Source of the DNA: Metarhizium brunneum
Taxonomy: Eukaryota > Ascomycota > Sordariomycetes > Hypocreales > Clavicipitaceae
NCBI RefSeq assembly: GCF_013426205.1
Contig: NC_089427.1
Coordinates: 310,001-374,000, forward strand
Length of the DNA: 64,000 nucleotides
Reading direction: 5' to 3'
The notes beneath the pieces are model-generated. The model ran no database searches. It was not told where the DNA came from and saw nothing but the letters and a program-made list of their open reading frames with translations. The position numbers were made by a program, and so were the translations under genes. Shown one piece after another: positions 44,213 through 55,240 of the stretch (position 1 is the stretch's first letter; the number at the start of each line of letters is the position of its first letter).

Positions 44213-46845
44213 GATGGAGATGGTGAGCGAGAGGTTGCTTTAATGCTTCGAATGCGCCGCGAGTTGGCAAGCGTTTGCGACTTGGGAGCGACAGTGGGCT
44301 ATATTCTCGAGACGTGAGGATGAGAGAGGTAGGAGTCGATGGATGGTAATCCAACCAGAGAATTTATCTTTGCATGTGCACATGTGCTTATATAATGCCT
44401 TTCAGTCAGTGAAACAATGAACAAAGGGCTGCAAGAGCCAACATGGACATTCACAGCCCTTTGTCCGCAAATCTGACAGGTGAGGGTCCCCAGGCGGTCC
44501 CCATCATGTTCAAATTGAACTCATGCATCTCGTCGCCCAAACCGGGATGCGCGTCCACAGACACCCAACCGTGGCGGTGTTCTATTGGGAGATTCGAGCT
44601 GTTCAGCATTCAAATAGCAGGTTTGTGTTGGATGCAGCTTGCTCAGCTGATCGTACCGCATGCTCCGTTGCAAAGCCCAGCCCTGTTGCGATTAGGAGAG
44701 TCAACTGCGTCCCTCGCGTGTTCAGTCAGTATCTCCTCTTCATTCATGGCATTGTCTCTGTCGCGACTGGCTCGAACAGACCAGGTGATGCCGTGATTCA
44801 CAATTCCATCACATTTCGAATCTTGACAGTTAGCCAACACATTCAGACACGTCGCTGAATGTGGCACCTCGACCTGTGTGGTGCTGTCCTTTTCATATTC
44901 ACGACCTTTGCCGGTCAGAAAGAGAATGAATATGACGAAATACGAAATATAAATTCCGATGCTAGCGAAACGCACTCGCAAGCGGTCGAGCTTCTTGGCG
45001 ACTCGGATGCCATCGATAAAGCGGTGACGAAATCACAGGGAGAATCAACTCTGGGCCACGACGAGTTGTTTTGAACCAGACCATGGACAAATTGTTATTC
45101 ATAGCGAATGAACATGTGGAGGGGCTAGGCCATAGAGGAGATTGTCATTAAATGATGCTCTCTATTGATAATCTTGAAAAATCTCAGTACAAGGCTAGAG
45201 GAAGAATGTGCAGATGGCTTTCATCTGCACGCAAGACTGCTTGCTCGCACGTACAATTTAAGCCCTGAAAGTTTAGCCATGTGTGACATCAGTAGGCGGG
45301 GCCAGCTGGCAGGTTATTTGTTAACAGCTGATAAAGTGGGCCCTTTTTTTTTTCCGCGATAAAAATCTTGGAGCCTGCCCGGACTGATAAGGCGATAAGG
45401 TAAATAAAAAAGACATAAACCCCAATAAAAAGTCAAGTAGCACTTGAGCTGGATCGCCGATACAGCTAGGGGGCCTTGCTCCATTAACCTTGTCATGTCA
45501 CGGGTGGTTAATCATACAGGGGTTGGAGTGTAATTACATCTGGTGGGTCCCTCAACAGAACAGATAGAGGAGCGGCATCAATCTGCATGCATGACAACTG
45601 TCAAGATGAGATATCAAGACAGCCCCAGTTCTGCCAAATCATGCACAAGCCTCGGACCAGATTTGGCTGAGCAAATCTGGTCCGAAGAGGGCCTAACACG
45701 CTATGGCATTCCAACGCCGAAATTACGATATTACTTGATGCGCCCATTAAAGATAGCACGCATCAATTAATCTTCTTTATCAACGTGTGTGACACACCAA
45801 CTAAATCATGCTAGTAATATCAATGGCTGGGCCATGGCCCGTTGCATCAGTATGCATCAAGATCCCAATAGATCTGGTATTGACTCCACTCACGAACCGG
45901 ACTTGGAATGCCTTCAGCCTTTTGTATCAACGACTCTGCCAACTTGGAGGCCTCACACAAGGCAACGAGTAGCACGTCATGTCTGGTGCTCCCAGCCTTC
46001 TATTGCTGCTGCCCTACATATGTATGATTCTCCAGGGGCATGTCTAGATGAGACCCTGTGGAGGCGCAAGCCCAAGATTGACGTGTCCTGCAGCGGACAC
46101 CTTGACGGATTGATGTATTTACAGCTGCAGGATACCACAAAACAAGTTGTCCCAGGGGTAGGCAAAGCGGGCGGGAAGGACATCGGCTGCATGCACGTGT
46201 GGATTGACTAGGTTACATAGCCTACCGGCGCAGCACCGACTTGCCGGGAGCCCTGCGGCCGCACGTGCGGCTTTAACATCAACAACACTACAATTGCGAG
46301 GTTCGCGATGCTAAACACGTAAGTGGAGTAAGACACATTTTTACATTGACCAGTTACCAAAGAGTTTTTTTTTTTTTTAGTAACCAATTAGAGCCCAGGG
46401 GAGGCTCTTAATATGTTATATTATAGATGTAAAGCGGCAAGCTGCATACATCTTGTCTGGTTGCTTGCTATTGTGCCGTATTCACTCTACTCGGGCACCA
46501 ATTTCCATCCCGCTTCCCCTGATAACCAATCGTCGCCGTTAGCGTGTCTCAGGCATACTGTCACAGTAACGATTACGCAAAGGACGGGCTGTAATCACGG
46601 GACCTAGGGCAAAAGGCTCGCACAACTTGTTGTATAAATAGAGCTCTTTAGTCAACTTGGCCTTGAGGAAAACCAAGGACCTCTGATACCAAAGACTGGT
46701 ATTGAATAAATCAAGCTATTGACTCTAAACCCCTATTGCTGAGCCCTTGTCACAGTACTGGACGACTATACTTGCAGAAACTAACTGCCTCCTCCTAACT
46801 TTGGCAAGTCAAGTCGATACAATTGGGAAACTACGGCCAGAAACC
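44213..46845. other. intergenic region with repeat copy G
   Basis: No gene I can support. Several ORFs of 60-140 codons are present, but none shows domain, splice or composition evidence. Repeat copy G (46573-46754) lies at the right end. Confidence 0.4.
46573..46754 (-). repeat. dispersed MITE-like repeat, copy G
   Basis: Right end GAGCCCTTGTCACA; the left end is diverged (TTACGCAAAGGACGGGCT). It has a TATAAATA box at about 46,632 and a well-kept core (GGCCTTGAGGAAAACC, GGACCTCTGATACCAAAG). It ends 91 bp before the start codon of the next gene. Confidence 0.75.
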
Positions 46846-47709
46846 ATGCCTCAATCAGCCCGTCAATATTACTTTCGCGCTCCTGCGTTTGATATCAACC
46901 CACAGAGCCCCACGGCAGCGCGACTGGGCAGCATCTTCGCAAGTCTTGGCGAGCTGACCAACCCGCTTAACCAGCATGATGTCATTGCCATCCCGCAGAG
47001 CTCAATCAATACGAGCTGTGTGCCCAATTTCCAAGAGGTGGTCAAGAAAGGCATTTCTGTCTCAGCAGGAATCGTTGGGACTCTTTCTCTCCCACTCGAA
47101 GTTCTGTATACGTTTGCCAAAGACAAGACCACCACTTATACGTGCGCCGCTATGGAAACATATGAGTTCGAAGCCAGTGAGCAATATGTAACAGATAGCA
47201 TCACCGCCTCGTTACGTGTCCAGGATTTTATTTCCGCCTGTTTCGTCGGGAATAACAAGGTGTATATGATCACTGGGCTCAAGATTGCTGAAGGCTTCAG
47301 CATGTCCACTACCGACGCCGGTTCCCACGGTCCGGCTTGCAAAGTCGGCCTTGATGCGCTGGCGATGGGAGCCCCCAGCTTAATTGGTCCTCGACTGATG
47401 TTGCAACGAAGAGTGGACAGGGACGTTTCCCACGGTCCATCCCCGTCTAAGGTTATTTTTGCGTATCGGGCGATCGAGATTGCGCCAAAGAGAAATGGTA
47501 AATTAAGATATAAGCCTCGTTACGTCCTGCAGTGTGCCAATAGCAAGCATGAGGATGAAGATGAGGATGAAGATGAGGATGAAGATGAGGATGAAGATGA
47601 GGATGAGGATGAAGATGAAGAGGCAGGGTGGGAGCTTGAGCCGGTCCAGGAAAAACAGATGCTAGAAATGTATCCTGGAGCGCTGACTGTGTTGGTGGAT
47701 TTGCAATAG
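46846..47709 (+). CDS. conserved fungal protein of unknown function with acidic tract
   Basis: Single-exon gene, 287 residues from the ATG at 46846 (the frame is open upstream into repeat copy G but without an ATG). The body looks like a widespread unnamed ascomycete family: an N-terminal YYFRAPAFDINPQSPTAARL, a central FAKDKTTTYTCAAMETYEF, the segment KVYMITGLKIAEG, and a hydrophilic C-terminal beta-rich part with VIFAYRAIEI. No signal peptide or membrane helix. Residues about 236-259 are an uninterrupted Glu-Asp run encoded by a GATGAG/GATGAA minisatellite, followed by about 28 residues. The short C-terminal tail after the tract is atypical, so the tract may be a lineage-specific insertion. 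Confidence 0.72.
   Translation: MPQSARQYYFRAPAFDINPQSPTAARLGSIFASLGELTNPLNQHDVIAIPQSSINTSCVPNFQEVVKKGISVSAGIVGTLSLPLEVLYTFAKDKTTTYTCAAMETYEFEASEQYVTDSITASLRVQDFISACFVGNNKVYMITGLKIAEGFSMSTTDAGSHGPACKVGLDALAMGAPSLIGPRLMLQRRVDRDVSHGPSPSKVIFAYRAIEIAPKRNGKLRYKPRYVLQCANSKHEDEDEDEDEDEDEDEDEDEDEDEEAGWELEPVQEKQMLEMYPGALTVLVDLQ
47551..47622. repeat. coding microsatellite (GATGAG/GATGAA), 72 bp
   Basis: Twelve hexanucleotide units made of GAG/GAA and GAT codons encode alternating Glu and Asp within the preceding gene. Confidence 0.9.
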
Positions 47710-48405
47710 GGGCATTGCAGTTTCAGTCTCTTGAGGCAAGGATCGGCACAGACCGAAGAGTACATCCATCATGTTTTTTGTCATTTGATTTTTCTTTATG
47801 TTTGTAGTTTGTTAGAAGTAAGTACTTGTACATTGCAATAACAAACGACTTTATTAGCCTAAGCAGCACATAAACTACACAACGCATTATACACGATTAT
47901 CACAATACCACACTATAACTTCAGATTTTAAATAAGCACGGAAATGATTACTAGAAACTGTTTGGATACTTCTGGCACACATAAAACGGTAATAAAGTAA
48001 ATATTAAAGAAAGGCCCGCTTAATAGCGTTCAAGTAGCTTACGACGTAGATAACTTGTGTTATATAGAATTACATAGCTGTTAAATGGGGGCTATATTCG
48101 TGAGGCCTTAGGGCTCTTGGCTTTACGATTCCTTGTATAAATACAACTCTTCTATATACATCTTTAGTATATCATCAAGACTTGTTGCAGCTCTTATTTA
48201 TACTTTATCACGAGGGTTGAAGAACAGTTGACGAATAATTTTGTAACTCATTTATTGAAATACTGGAAATTTAAAATACCCCCATGAATCCTGCAACTCC
48301 ACAGCCATATTGAGATGAAAAAAAGCCCTTGCGGGAGAAAAAAACCTCTGGCCGTGAGTTGCCTAACAGAACTCGACATTGTACCATGACCCTCCTTCCT
48401 TGGCC
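47710..48405. other. AT-rich intergenic region
   Basis: Strongly AT-rich from about 47,820 to 48,240, with no gene seen. A GTGAGGCCTTAGGGCTC...TTGTATAAATACAACTC stretch near 48,090-48,150 faintly resembles the dispersed repeat, but its ends are not recognisable. Confidence 0.4.
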
Positions 48406-48732
48406 TTATTTCTTCAAATAGTCTTTTGCAAACATGTGCTGTCCCCTCGCCACAATGTTGTAGCCGAAACCGTGTTTCCGCATGAAGTCTGATAGGCTGA
48501 TAGTCCCTTCCACGCCTGTCAACACATCCGCGGGATTTTTCTTGTTGTCGTACGACCACAACGACCAATTGGGTGGGGGTTTGTAGTTAGGTTTAATCTC
48601 GACGTCAAGTTCTATGGACGCCTTTCTAAATTCATCACGGCCCGCCTCCTTTTTCCATTGTTCGATAAGCTTGTCGACGTCGGCGACAGTTTGGCCCTCC
48701 GAAGCTACCACAACGAAACTACCGACGCCCAT
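48406..48732 (-). CDS. hypothetical small protein (possibly last exon)
   Basis: An ORF of 108 residues from ATG 48732, or a final exon starting at 48739-48742 behind a TTTCAACAG acceptor with a GCTAAC branch point 27 bases before it. The sequence is compact and protein-like (GSFVVVASEGQTVADVDKLIEQ, then SLSDFMRKHGFGYNI) but I recognise no family. Upstream a short ATG-initiated hydrophobic stretch (MLWCLAGAAIIVALFL, about 48,859-48,812) could be a signal or anchor in a first exon. I could not find a donor that keeps the frame, so the 5' end is unresolved. Confidence 0.4.
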   Translation of the reverse strand: MGVGSFVVVASEGQTVADVDKLIEQWKKEAGRDEFRKASIELDVEIKPNYKPPPNWSLWSYDNKKNPADVLTGVEGTISLSDFMRKHGFGYNIVARGQHMFAKDYLKK

Positions 48733-48742
48733 AACATATCTG

Positions 48743-50825
48743 TTGAAACGGTGTTGCTTTGCCGAAAATGTTAGCACTGAGATGGAAATTCCTGCCCAGC
48801 GTCAGGAACAATGCTACTATAATAGCTGCACCTGCCAGACACCACAGCATCTCCGCTATAGCGGTGCGAGCCTCCTCGGCTCTAGGAGAAATAGCACCAG
48901 GGGTCTTTGCTTTATATTAAACTTACAAGTGTGTCGAGGTAAAGTACGTACATCTCGCATTGTTTACTAAACGGCATTTCTTCCATGGGCGACATTTCTT
49001 TCTTGGGCGACATTTCTCTCTCGGGCGGCAGCGGGAATAAGTGTTTGATAAAAGTGATGCTTCGAGCCAAATGTGTAAAAGATGGTGATGATGTGCTTCT
49101 CTGATGAGCCACCTGGGGAGGAAAGTCTCGCCGTTTAAATGGTCCAACACGTAGTATTAAATGCATCATGTTGTTGCAATGAAAACTATTGCTAAGCGGC
49201 GGAAATACATGCAACGTGTAAAGACGTGAGCCAAAGCGTCCGTGTTTGAAATTACAAAGCATCATTTCTGGGCATCAGAAAGACTGTCGCAGGGCCAAGA
49301 CGGTGTTTTCTTGGACGCGGTGACATGACAAAGTGAGATTCACAAACAAGGCCTCAAACACCACAGGGCTCCGACAAGGGCCTTGCGTCGTGTTTGGGCC
49401 GCACAAAGCGAGTGCATGAACAAGACATTGAAGCTCGGGGATTTGTATGGGAGGGGTCTGGTCCCTCATGGGACTGCCGTGCTGGCACACGGACACATCA
49501 AGAATGCACCCTGATGAATGATGCGAAACTGACAAAGAACTCAAGACACGTCGTAAATACAGCCTCTCCAATAATGGAATGAAGTGTCGCCAAGGTGAAA
49601 CAGAGGCAAAGAATCCAAAGCATCACATGGCCAGTGAGGAGTCAACGTCGGCTCGGTTGCAAGATTACTTGAGCAGGTGCACGACTAGGCTGCAAGATGC
49701 GGCATGTTCAGAATAAAAACATCAAGGGCCTTCAAAGAAGAATTAGGAGTCGCTTTTTCCTCGGCCTTTCCCATCCCTTGGTCGGCTACGAATCCATAGC
49801 CATCAAGTGTCTGGTCACCCCGGTGGATGTGTTACACGGAAAAGGACCAACAGATCGCGAAGCCCAACAAAAGGGGCCTCACCGATACGGGACTTGTTGG
49901 TTACACAGCTTGAACACGTGCCTGGGCCAGAGCCCTAGGCCCGGGCGTTCCTCTCATGTATATAAGGCGGTCACCTTTCCCTTCCTTCCTCTTAAAAACT
50001 CAAGCCCTTAGAGACCCTTCGAGATTATTATTGAATTCAACCCTTACGTTCCAAACCCTCTAATCAAGCCCTTGTCACAGAATGCAAGACCTGCATCGTG
50101 TGAGGTTGGACTACCGTTTGTCCCACACAGAACCGTCAAGTCGTACGACTGTTCAAAGATGCGGAAGGACAAATGGCAAGCCCGAGGCCTATAGAATGCA
50201 TACAATCCTCGTGGCTTGCTGAGTGGATGTGTAGAGTACAAGGACCCCGTCTGAACGATCAATCTCAGAGAACAGTCAATGTACTTGCAACAAACTTGGC
50301 GGTCATGAAGAGTCACGCGTCTGAATTGTAGCACATCATCATCTTGCTCTAGATAAAGGCGCCACGGCTGCACTGTTTCGCTGGCCCATCTTGTGCCGTC
50401 GAGCGGTGAACGTGACGAGAGATATATTGGCGCCGCCCGGTAACGATGCTGCACGACGTCTGCTTGTGATCCGGCAAGGATGCCTGAACCAGCCGGTCCA
50501 ATCGTGTCGACATTTAAATTAAGAATCGCAGACTAGACCTCTCCTGAATGCGCCACCTCAACACCATGGAACGGCCCGAAGCGACCTCCTGTCGTGCAAC
50601 ACTGGCATGATACTTGGTATCAATAGCTCACCGGTTCCTCTCCTGGTGGCTTGCTTCATGCTGTTGCATGGTTCTCACAGCCGGTGTGGTACACAGAGAC
50701 ATGAATAGATCCTGAGTCTCGTTCGTCCACTCTCCGTCTTAAATGGCTGCATCCGTCTCTCAAATTTCAGCATTCTTCACCTTGCACTTTGCCCTCTGAG
50801 CCACTCCATTTCCGACAGTGACGAC
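48743..50825. other. intergenic region with diverged repeat copy H
   Basis: No gene I can support. A diverged repeat copy lies at 49832-50079. An ORF at 50454-50044 (minus, 136 codons) overlaps it and has no recognisable family. Confidence 0.4.
49832..50079 (-). repeat. dispersed MITE-like repeat, copy H (diverged)
   Basis: The right end AAGCCCTTGTCACA is clear, and the left end is a weaker GTTACACGGAAAAGG. A TATATAAGGCGGTCACC block corresponds to the TATA plus GGTCACCC part of copy A. The AAAACC core is not preserved. Confidence 0.5.
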
Positions 50826-52839
50826 ATGAAATCCACAGGTCAGAATTACGAATTGGTCCTCAGACCTAGCGACTCCGAATATGAGCCTGCAGAAGTTGGC
50901 CATGAAAGCAAAGCGGCAAGCTCGTCTGTACGGCCTGTCCCACGACAATTGAGGCGTGTTGAATTTTTCCCTTTGTCTGCCCAGATAGTCTTGACGATAT
51001 TTGCTGCGCTCTTCATTGGTAACTTTCCCAACCAAAAGCCTTCCAGACGTGAGATGCAACGCTCGCTTGCTAATCGTAGCATTCGCTGCAGCGCTCGCGA
51101 CCATCGCATTATGCTTGGATGGAAAACCAACCTCTCCATTTGGACGAGTTATCCAGCGCACCATATCGGTGTCACCCACCATCTTCCCTATTGTATTCGC
51201 CGGCATCATTGGCAAGTTCTTCAGAGCGGTAGGCTTGTTTGCAGCCGAGTGCGGCGTGAAGCTAGGAGTAAGTTCGAGTCCGACCATGCTCCCACTCCCG
51301 GCATTTGGCTAACATGACTAGATATTGGAACTTCTTATCGGGTCTCAATCGCTCTTCTCTACTTTTGAGCGGCAATTCGCCATACGAGGTCAATATCTTA
51401 TTGGCTTTGCCATGGTGGCACTTTGGGCGCTTTCGCCGCTTGGGGGCCAGTCAGCGCTTCGACTTCTCGATGTTTCCCCGAGGCTGGTTTCGGCCAACTC
51501 TACGGTCCGATACTTGCCTATCAGTGCGTCGTTGATGACGGTGGCGTCAGGCGGAAACGGCGCGTCAAAAGCCTGGACTTCCTATGCCCCGATATACATG
51601 ACCGCCCTTACAACTTCCTTCCAGACGGCGGATTCGACCGAGGATTTATTTGGCAACGTCAAGATACCAAGTATTGATGCAATAACATCGGGTGCCAATA
51701 TTACAAACGGGTCCTGGGTCACAATCGATGACAGCCGCGACATCCCATACTCGTCTTTGCTGGGCATTCCCGTCGTGGGTATCCCAACTGCAGGAAATCT
51801 TTCTTTCAACATTGTCAGCAGATATCTGGCTGTCGACTGCGACTATTCTGCTCAGGTAGATGACTCAGATATGTTGCGGAACTTTTCTGGCGCAGGCGGT
51901 GGCTCGTTGGACTGGGGAAAAGGGACAACCTTTAGGATTGAACCATCGAGCTCTCCTCCAAGTGAATCCGAGGTCAACAACACAACGGCGACGTACACCA
52001 TAGTCTCTATAAACAACTCAAACATTAAAAACGTCAGCGTTGTCAGTTGTGCCATCATGCCTCGAGATGCAGAGTCCTCTGTCTTTTGCGCCGACCAAGA
52101 ATGCTGGGTCACCGCCATGCGAGCGTTGACTGTTGATCTTGACGGGTGGTGGCGAGTATACTATCCAACACTAAGCATAGGTCTTCGGTTCCTCCCATAC
52201 GCATCCTTGGGCGCTATACATCAAGCTACCCGACTGTCCAGCTCACTGACGGAGAGGTGGCTCGCGGACCCGAAATCCAACTTCAATAACGATGCCCCCT
52301 GGGGTAAGCTTGTCTCGCTGGCACAAATTCCGCTTCCGACGCTTAGCAGGAATCTCGAGGTCATGTGTAATACCTACTGGCAGTCTACCTATGGAGCTCG
52401 CTGCTTGTTTGAGAACCTGAGTACGGATATGAGTCTGTACAATAATATCTCGGGAATATTCACCTCTGAAGTAATTGACTTCAACACCAGCCAAGTCATC
52501 GTGAACAGTTTCGACGGCGAGATATACACTTGTAACAAGGCATTTGCCGCCATCTTACTTGCCATATCCTCTATTCTGCTCTTGGCCGGGATGTCAACCA
52601 TTTCCCTCATGAGCATGACGTTGGCGCCCGACATCCTTGGCTACGTGTCTTCGTACACGAGAGATAATCCGTTTGCAGCTGACCATCAGCCATCGCATTT
52701 CGGGGGGCTAGAAAGAGCAAGGGCGATGAGGGACGTGCATGTCATTCTGGGAGATGTGAACGAGGATGGGATAGGGCACGTCGCGTTTGGTACAACTGCC
52801 ACGATGCACCGATTGCAGAAACACAGAGAGTACGACTAA
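50826..52839 (+). CDS. multi-pass membrane protein of unknown function
   Basis: Exons 50826-51018, 51080-51267 and 51322-52839 join in frame to 632 residues; introns are 61 and 54 bp, the first with GCTAAT 15 bases before its CGTAG acceptor. The first splice reconstitutes a continuous helix (AALFIAFAAALATIALCL). Helices are at about 52-78, 98-118, 140-158 and 535-557. Between helices 3 and 4 is a long extracytoplasmic-looking domain with many Asn-x-Ser/Thr sites and paired cysteines. The segment after helix 3 (ALWALSPLGGQSALRLL) is a signature of a common, uncharacterised ascomycete membrane family. The C-terminal 75 residues are cytoplasmic and charged. Function unknown. Confidence 0.82.
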
Positions 52840-53240
52840 GCAATATGAAACGTTGAAGGCAGAATTCAGCCTTCGGCCCTGACAGATGTGGGAAGAAGCT
52901 TGTGTGGTGGAGTTTCGGTCCACACGAAACGGTTGTCCAAGCCATCATGCTTCCGAATCGTCACCGTTCCGACCGGACCATGGTATCATTGGTCACAGGC
53001 AAATAACCTCGGGTGAAGCAGGCGATCCACAGAGCAGCGGAAGCTGGTCCTCGGGATAGCTGTCAAAGTCCAAGGCAACAAATAAAGAACTACTACGATT
53101 TTGGAGGCCAAGGATAAATGTATATCATAATGCAGGTCCTCACTTTGAATAGACAGACCAAGATATTGTCACAACCTCGAATAAATAAAATACATACAGG
53201 CTTATCAACAATCTTCACAGCGTTAGCAAAATCCACCACC
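52840..53240. other. intergenic region
   Basis: About 400 bp between two same-strand genes, with no gene or repeat seen. The ORF starting at 53118 reads into the next gene but has no family support upstream of 53241. Confidence 0.5.
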
Positions 53241-54228
53241 ATGTCATCCTGGAGCCGCCTCATTCGATTCGTGGATGACAATGGCACCGAAACCTTTGGA
53301 GAGCCATGCATAGAAAATGATGAACAACTCACCAATCACCTGGCCAAAAACGACCTCTGGGCAATCGAGCTCAAAGGCTCCTCGCCCGTAGGTCCCTTTA
53401 CACGTGGTGACAAGATCCACGTGCGCGCTTTACGCAACATTCTCAGACCCAGTGACGTTCCTATCGTACGGTGCATTGGCCTCAACTATCTGAAGCACAG
53501 TACGTCAAAATCCCTCTGCCTCCTCAGAGATTGGCATTAATCCGTCCGACGGCTAGTTCAAGAAGGCGGGCGGAAACCTCCCCCCTATCCATCTATTTTC
53601 CTAAAGCCTTCCACCACCGTTGCCGGCTTCAATGAAGATGTTCCGATTCCAACCATTGCGCAGGACGGTACGCTCGACTATGAAGGCGAATTGGTACGTC
53701 GTCCCCATGTCACCCACTTGATGGTATTCTCACTCCCCGCAGGCTATTGTGATCGGCAAAACCGGAAAGAATATTCCTAAAAGCGCGGCGCTAGACTACA
53801 TAGCCGGCTATTGTGTTTCGAATGACGTGTCCGCCCGCGGCTGGCAGCGCGATCCCGCCAAGGCCGGCGTCGTGCCGCAATGGTGCTTCAGCAAAGGATT
53901 TGACAAATTCGCGCCGTTGGGCCCGTTGCTCGTTGCGCCAAGCGTGGTGGGCAACGCGTCGGATCTCCATTTGCGAACCGTCGTCAATGGCGAGGAGCGG
54001 CAGAGCACAAGTACGGGCGACTTGCTGTTTGGCGTGGAGCATCTCGTCAGCTTCTGCAGCCAGGGCACGAGTCTCGAGGCCGGCACTGTGATTCTCACGG
54101 GAACACCGTCTGGCGTGGCCATGGGGATGAAGGAGCCCAGGTACTTGGAGGACGGTGACGTTGTGGAGGTTAGTATAACGGGTTTGGGCAGGGTGAGCAA
54201 CAAGATGGTTTTTGAGAGGGGGAATTGA
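53241..54228 (+). CDS. fumarylacetoacetate hydrolase (FAH) family enzyme
   Basis: Exons 53241-53499, 53557-53693 and 53743-54228 give 293 residues. Family landmarks in order: CIGLNYLKH, PSIFLKPSTTV, the metal-binding DYEGELAIVIGK (joined across intron 2), YCVSNDVSARG, GFDKFAPLGP, and the C-terminal GTVILTGTPSGVAMG. This is the stand-alone FAHD/ureidoglycolate-lyase-like branch rather than classical fumarylacetoacetase, which carries an extra N-terminal domain. It therefore acts as a Mg-dependent hydrolase or decarboxylase on an acylpyruvate-type acid. The start at 53241 (ACCATGTC) matches the family N-terminus SWSRLIRFVDD. It is 35 kb from the phenylacetate hydroxylase, so no operon-like link is implied. 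Confidence 0.9.
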
Positions 54229-54772
54229 AGGAGCTGAAAACTGCCGATCCCATGCTTCTTCATATAAAATAGGCACTAGGTGCTCGCAATAGACTGATCC
54301 CGTTTTCTTGCTTGACTAGAATACAAGCCCAATTCTCTTTGCTGCCGTTGAGTTCCCATCTGCTCTCCGATCGTGTGACTCTGTGGGATTTTATGCTGTA
54401 CTCCTGCTATCTTTATATCCTCACACGACAGTGGCAGCAACGTGACAGTTGTGCCTTGCGGTAGGGCTGACGCCGGCTCGCTGGTAAGAGTTTGTGGGAT
54501 GATGTCACAGCGGCGTCATACGTGCCGTATCATGTTGTGCATTATTTCTAGAGTATTTATTCGCGCTAATGTAAATCATTAAATCTCCGGCAAGGGTCGA
54601 ATAGGGGGCTCGGTCGGATACAAAAAGGAGGCGTGACGAGGGATTCATCATTCACCGATAAATGAAAGGGGCGTTATTTAAAGTTGAGATATATTTAAAA
54701 TTTCCGGTATAGACACCAGTTAAAATCCAGAAATATAGTCTGCAAGACCCATTTCCAATCTGTGCCGACTCT
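54229..54772. other. intergenic region
   Basis: Convergent 3' ends of the FAH and SnoaL-like genes, moderately AT-rich, no gene seen. Confidence 0.45.
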
Positions 54773-55240
54773 TCAAATCGAAAACTCCTCCTTTGTATCC
54801 GGGTTGGCCCGGAATGTCCAAGCACCACCACTCCGAAACGTGGCAGCCGTGTCAAAAGTATCCTCCATAAACTGCATAAAGGTAATCTTGTCATTCTTCA
54901 CAACGCACCAGACAGAAAAGGGAACCGTCTTGGCAATGCCGACGGTTTTGGAGCGCAAAGTCATGCGGCCGAATGCGGCGACATTCTCGCCAGACCCAAA
55001 GATGGCGTCCGTCTTCGACCCCTCGTTGTCCCAGAAGTGCGCGACACCCGTAAAAGTGTTGATGAATGCTGATGGCCCGGCATTCTGCCAAGTTCCGCAC
55101 CAGGGCATGATTTTTTTCAAGTCGGGATTGCTGTGGTTCAGCGACACGTACGTGGCGTCTGGGGCGACGAGCGAGGCCACGACATCGTCGTTGGTCATGT
55201 TGCTCAGCAGCTTTTCCACGATTTGGACCGGAGTAGACAT
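54773..55240 (-). CDS. SnoaL-like / NTF2-fold protein
   Basis: Single-exon gene for 155 residues with the order of an NTF2-like fold: an N-terminal helix (STPVQIVEKLLSNMTNDDVV), the first strand ASLVAPDATYVSLN, a central helix with GPSAFINTFTGVAHFW, and three antiparallel strands (DAIFGSGENVAAFGR, KTVPFSVWCVVKNDKI). It ends with FMEDTFDTAATFRSGG. SnoaL-like proteins include small cyclases, isomerases and proteins without known activity. Nearby enzymes do not point to a pathway, so I give no reaction. Confidence 0.82.
   Translation of the reverse strand: MSTPVQIVEKLLSNMTNDDVVASLVAPDATYVSLNHSNPDLKKIMPWCGTWQNAGPSAFINTFTGVAHFWDNEGSKTDAIFGSGENVAAFGRMTLRSKTVGIAKTVPFSVWCVVKNDKITFMQFMEDTFDTAATFRSGGAWTFRANPDTKEEFSI

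Noticed and set aside
44643..44981. Minus-strand ORF of 112 codons with a hydrophobic N-terminus and five cysteines
   Set aside because: It could pass for a small secreted protein, but the cysteine number is odd and the ORF ends without a recognisable fold. Plus-strand ORFs of similar length overlap it, and no splice or composition evidence favours it.
45789..46211. Plus-strand ORF of 140 codons
   Set aside because: Composition looks random, with no domain, signal or membrane segment and no splice sites, and the region lacks other gene evidence.
50044..50454. Minus-strand ORF of 136 codons
   Set aside because: It reads fairly protein-like, but its 3' end runs into the conserved end of repeat copy H. 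I recognise no family and see no start context or exon structure, so it may be a relic at most.
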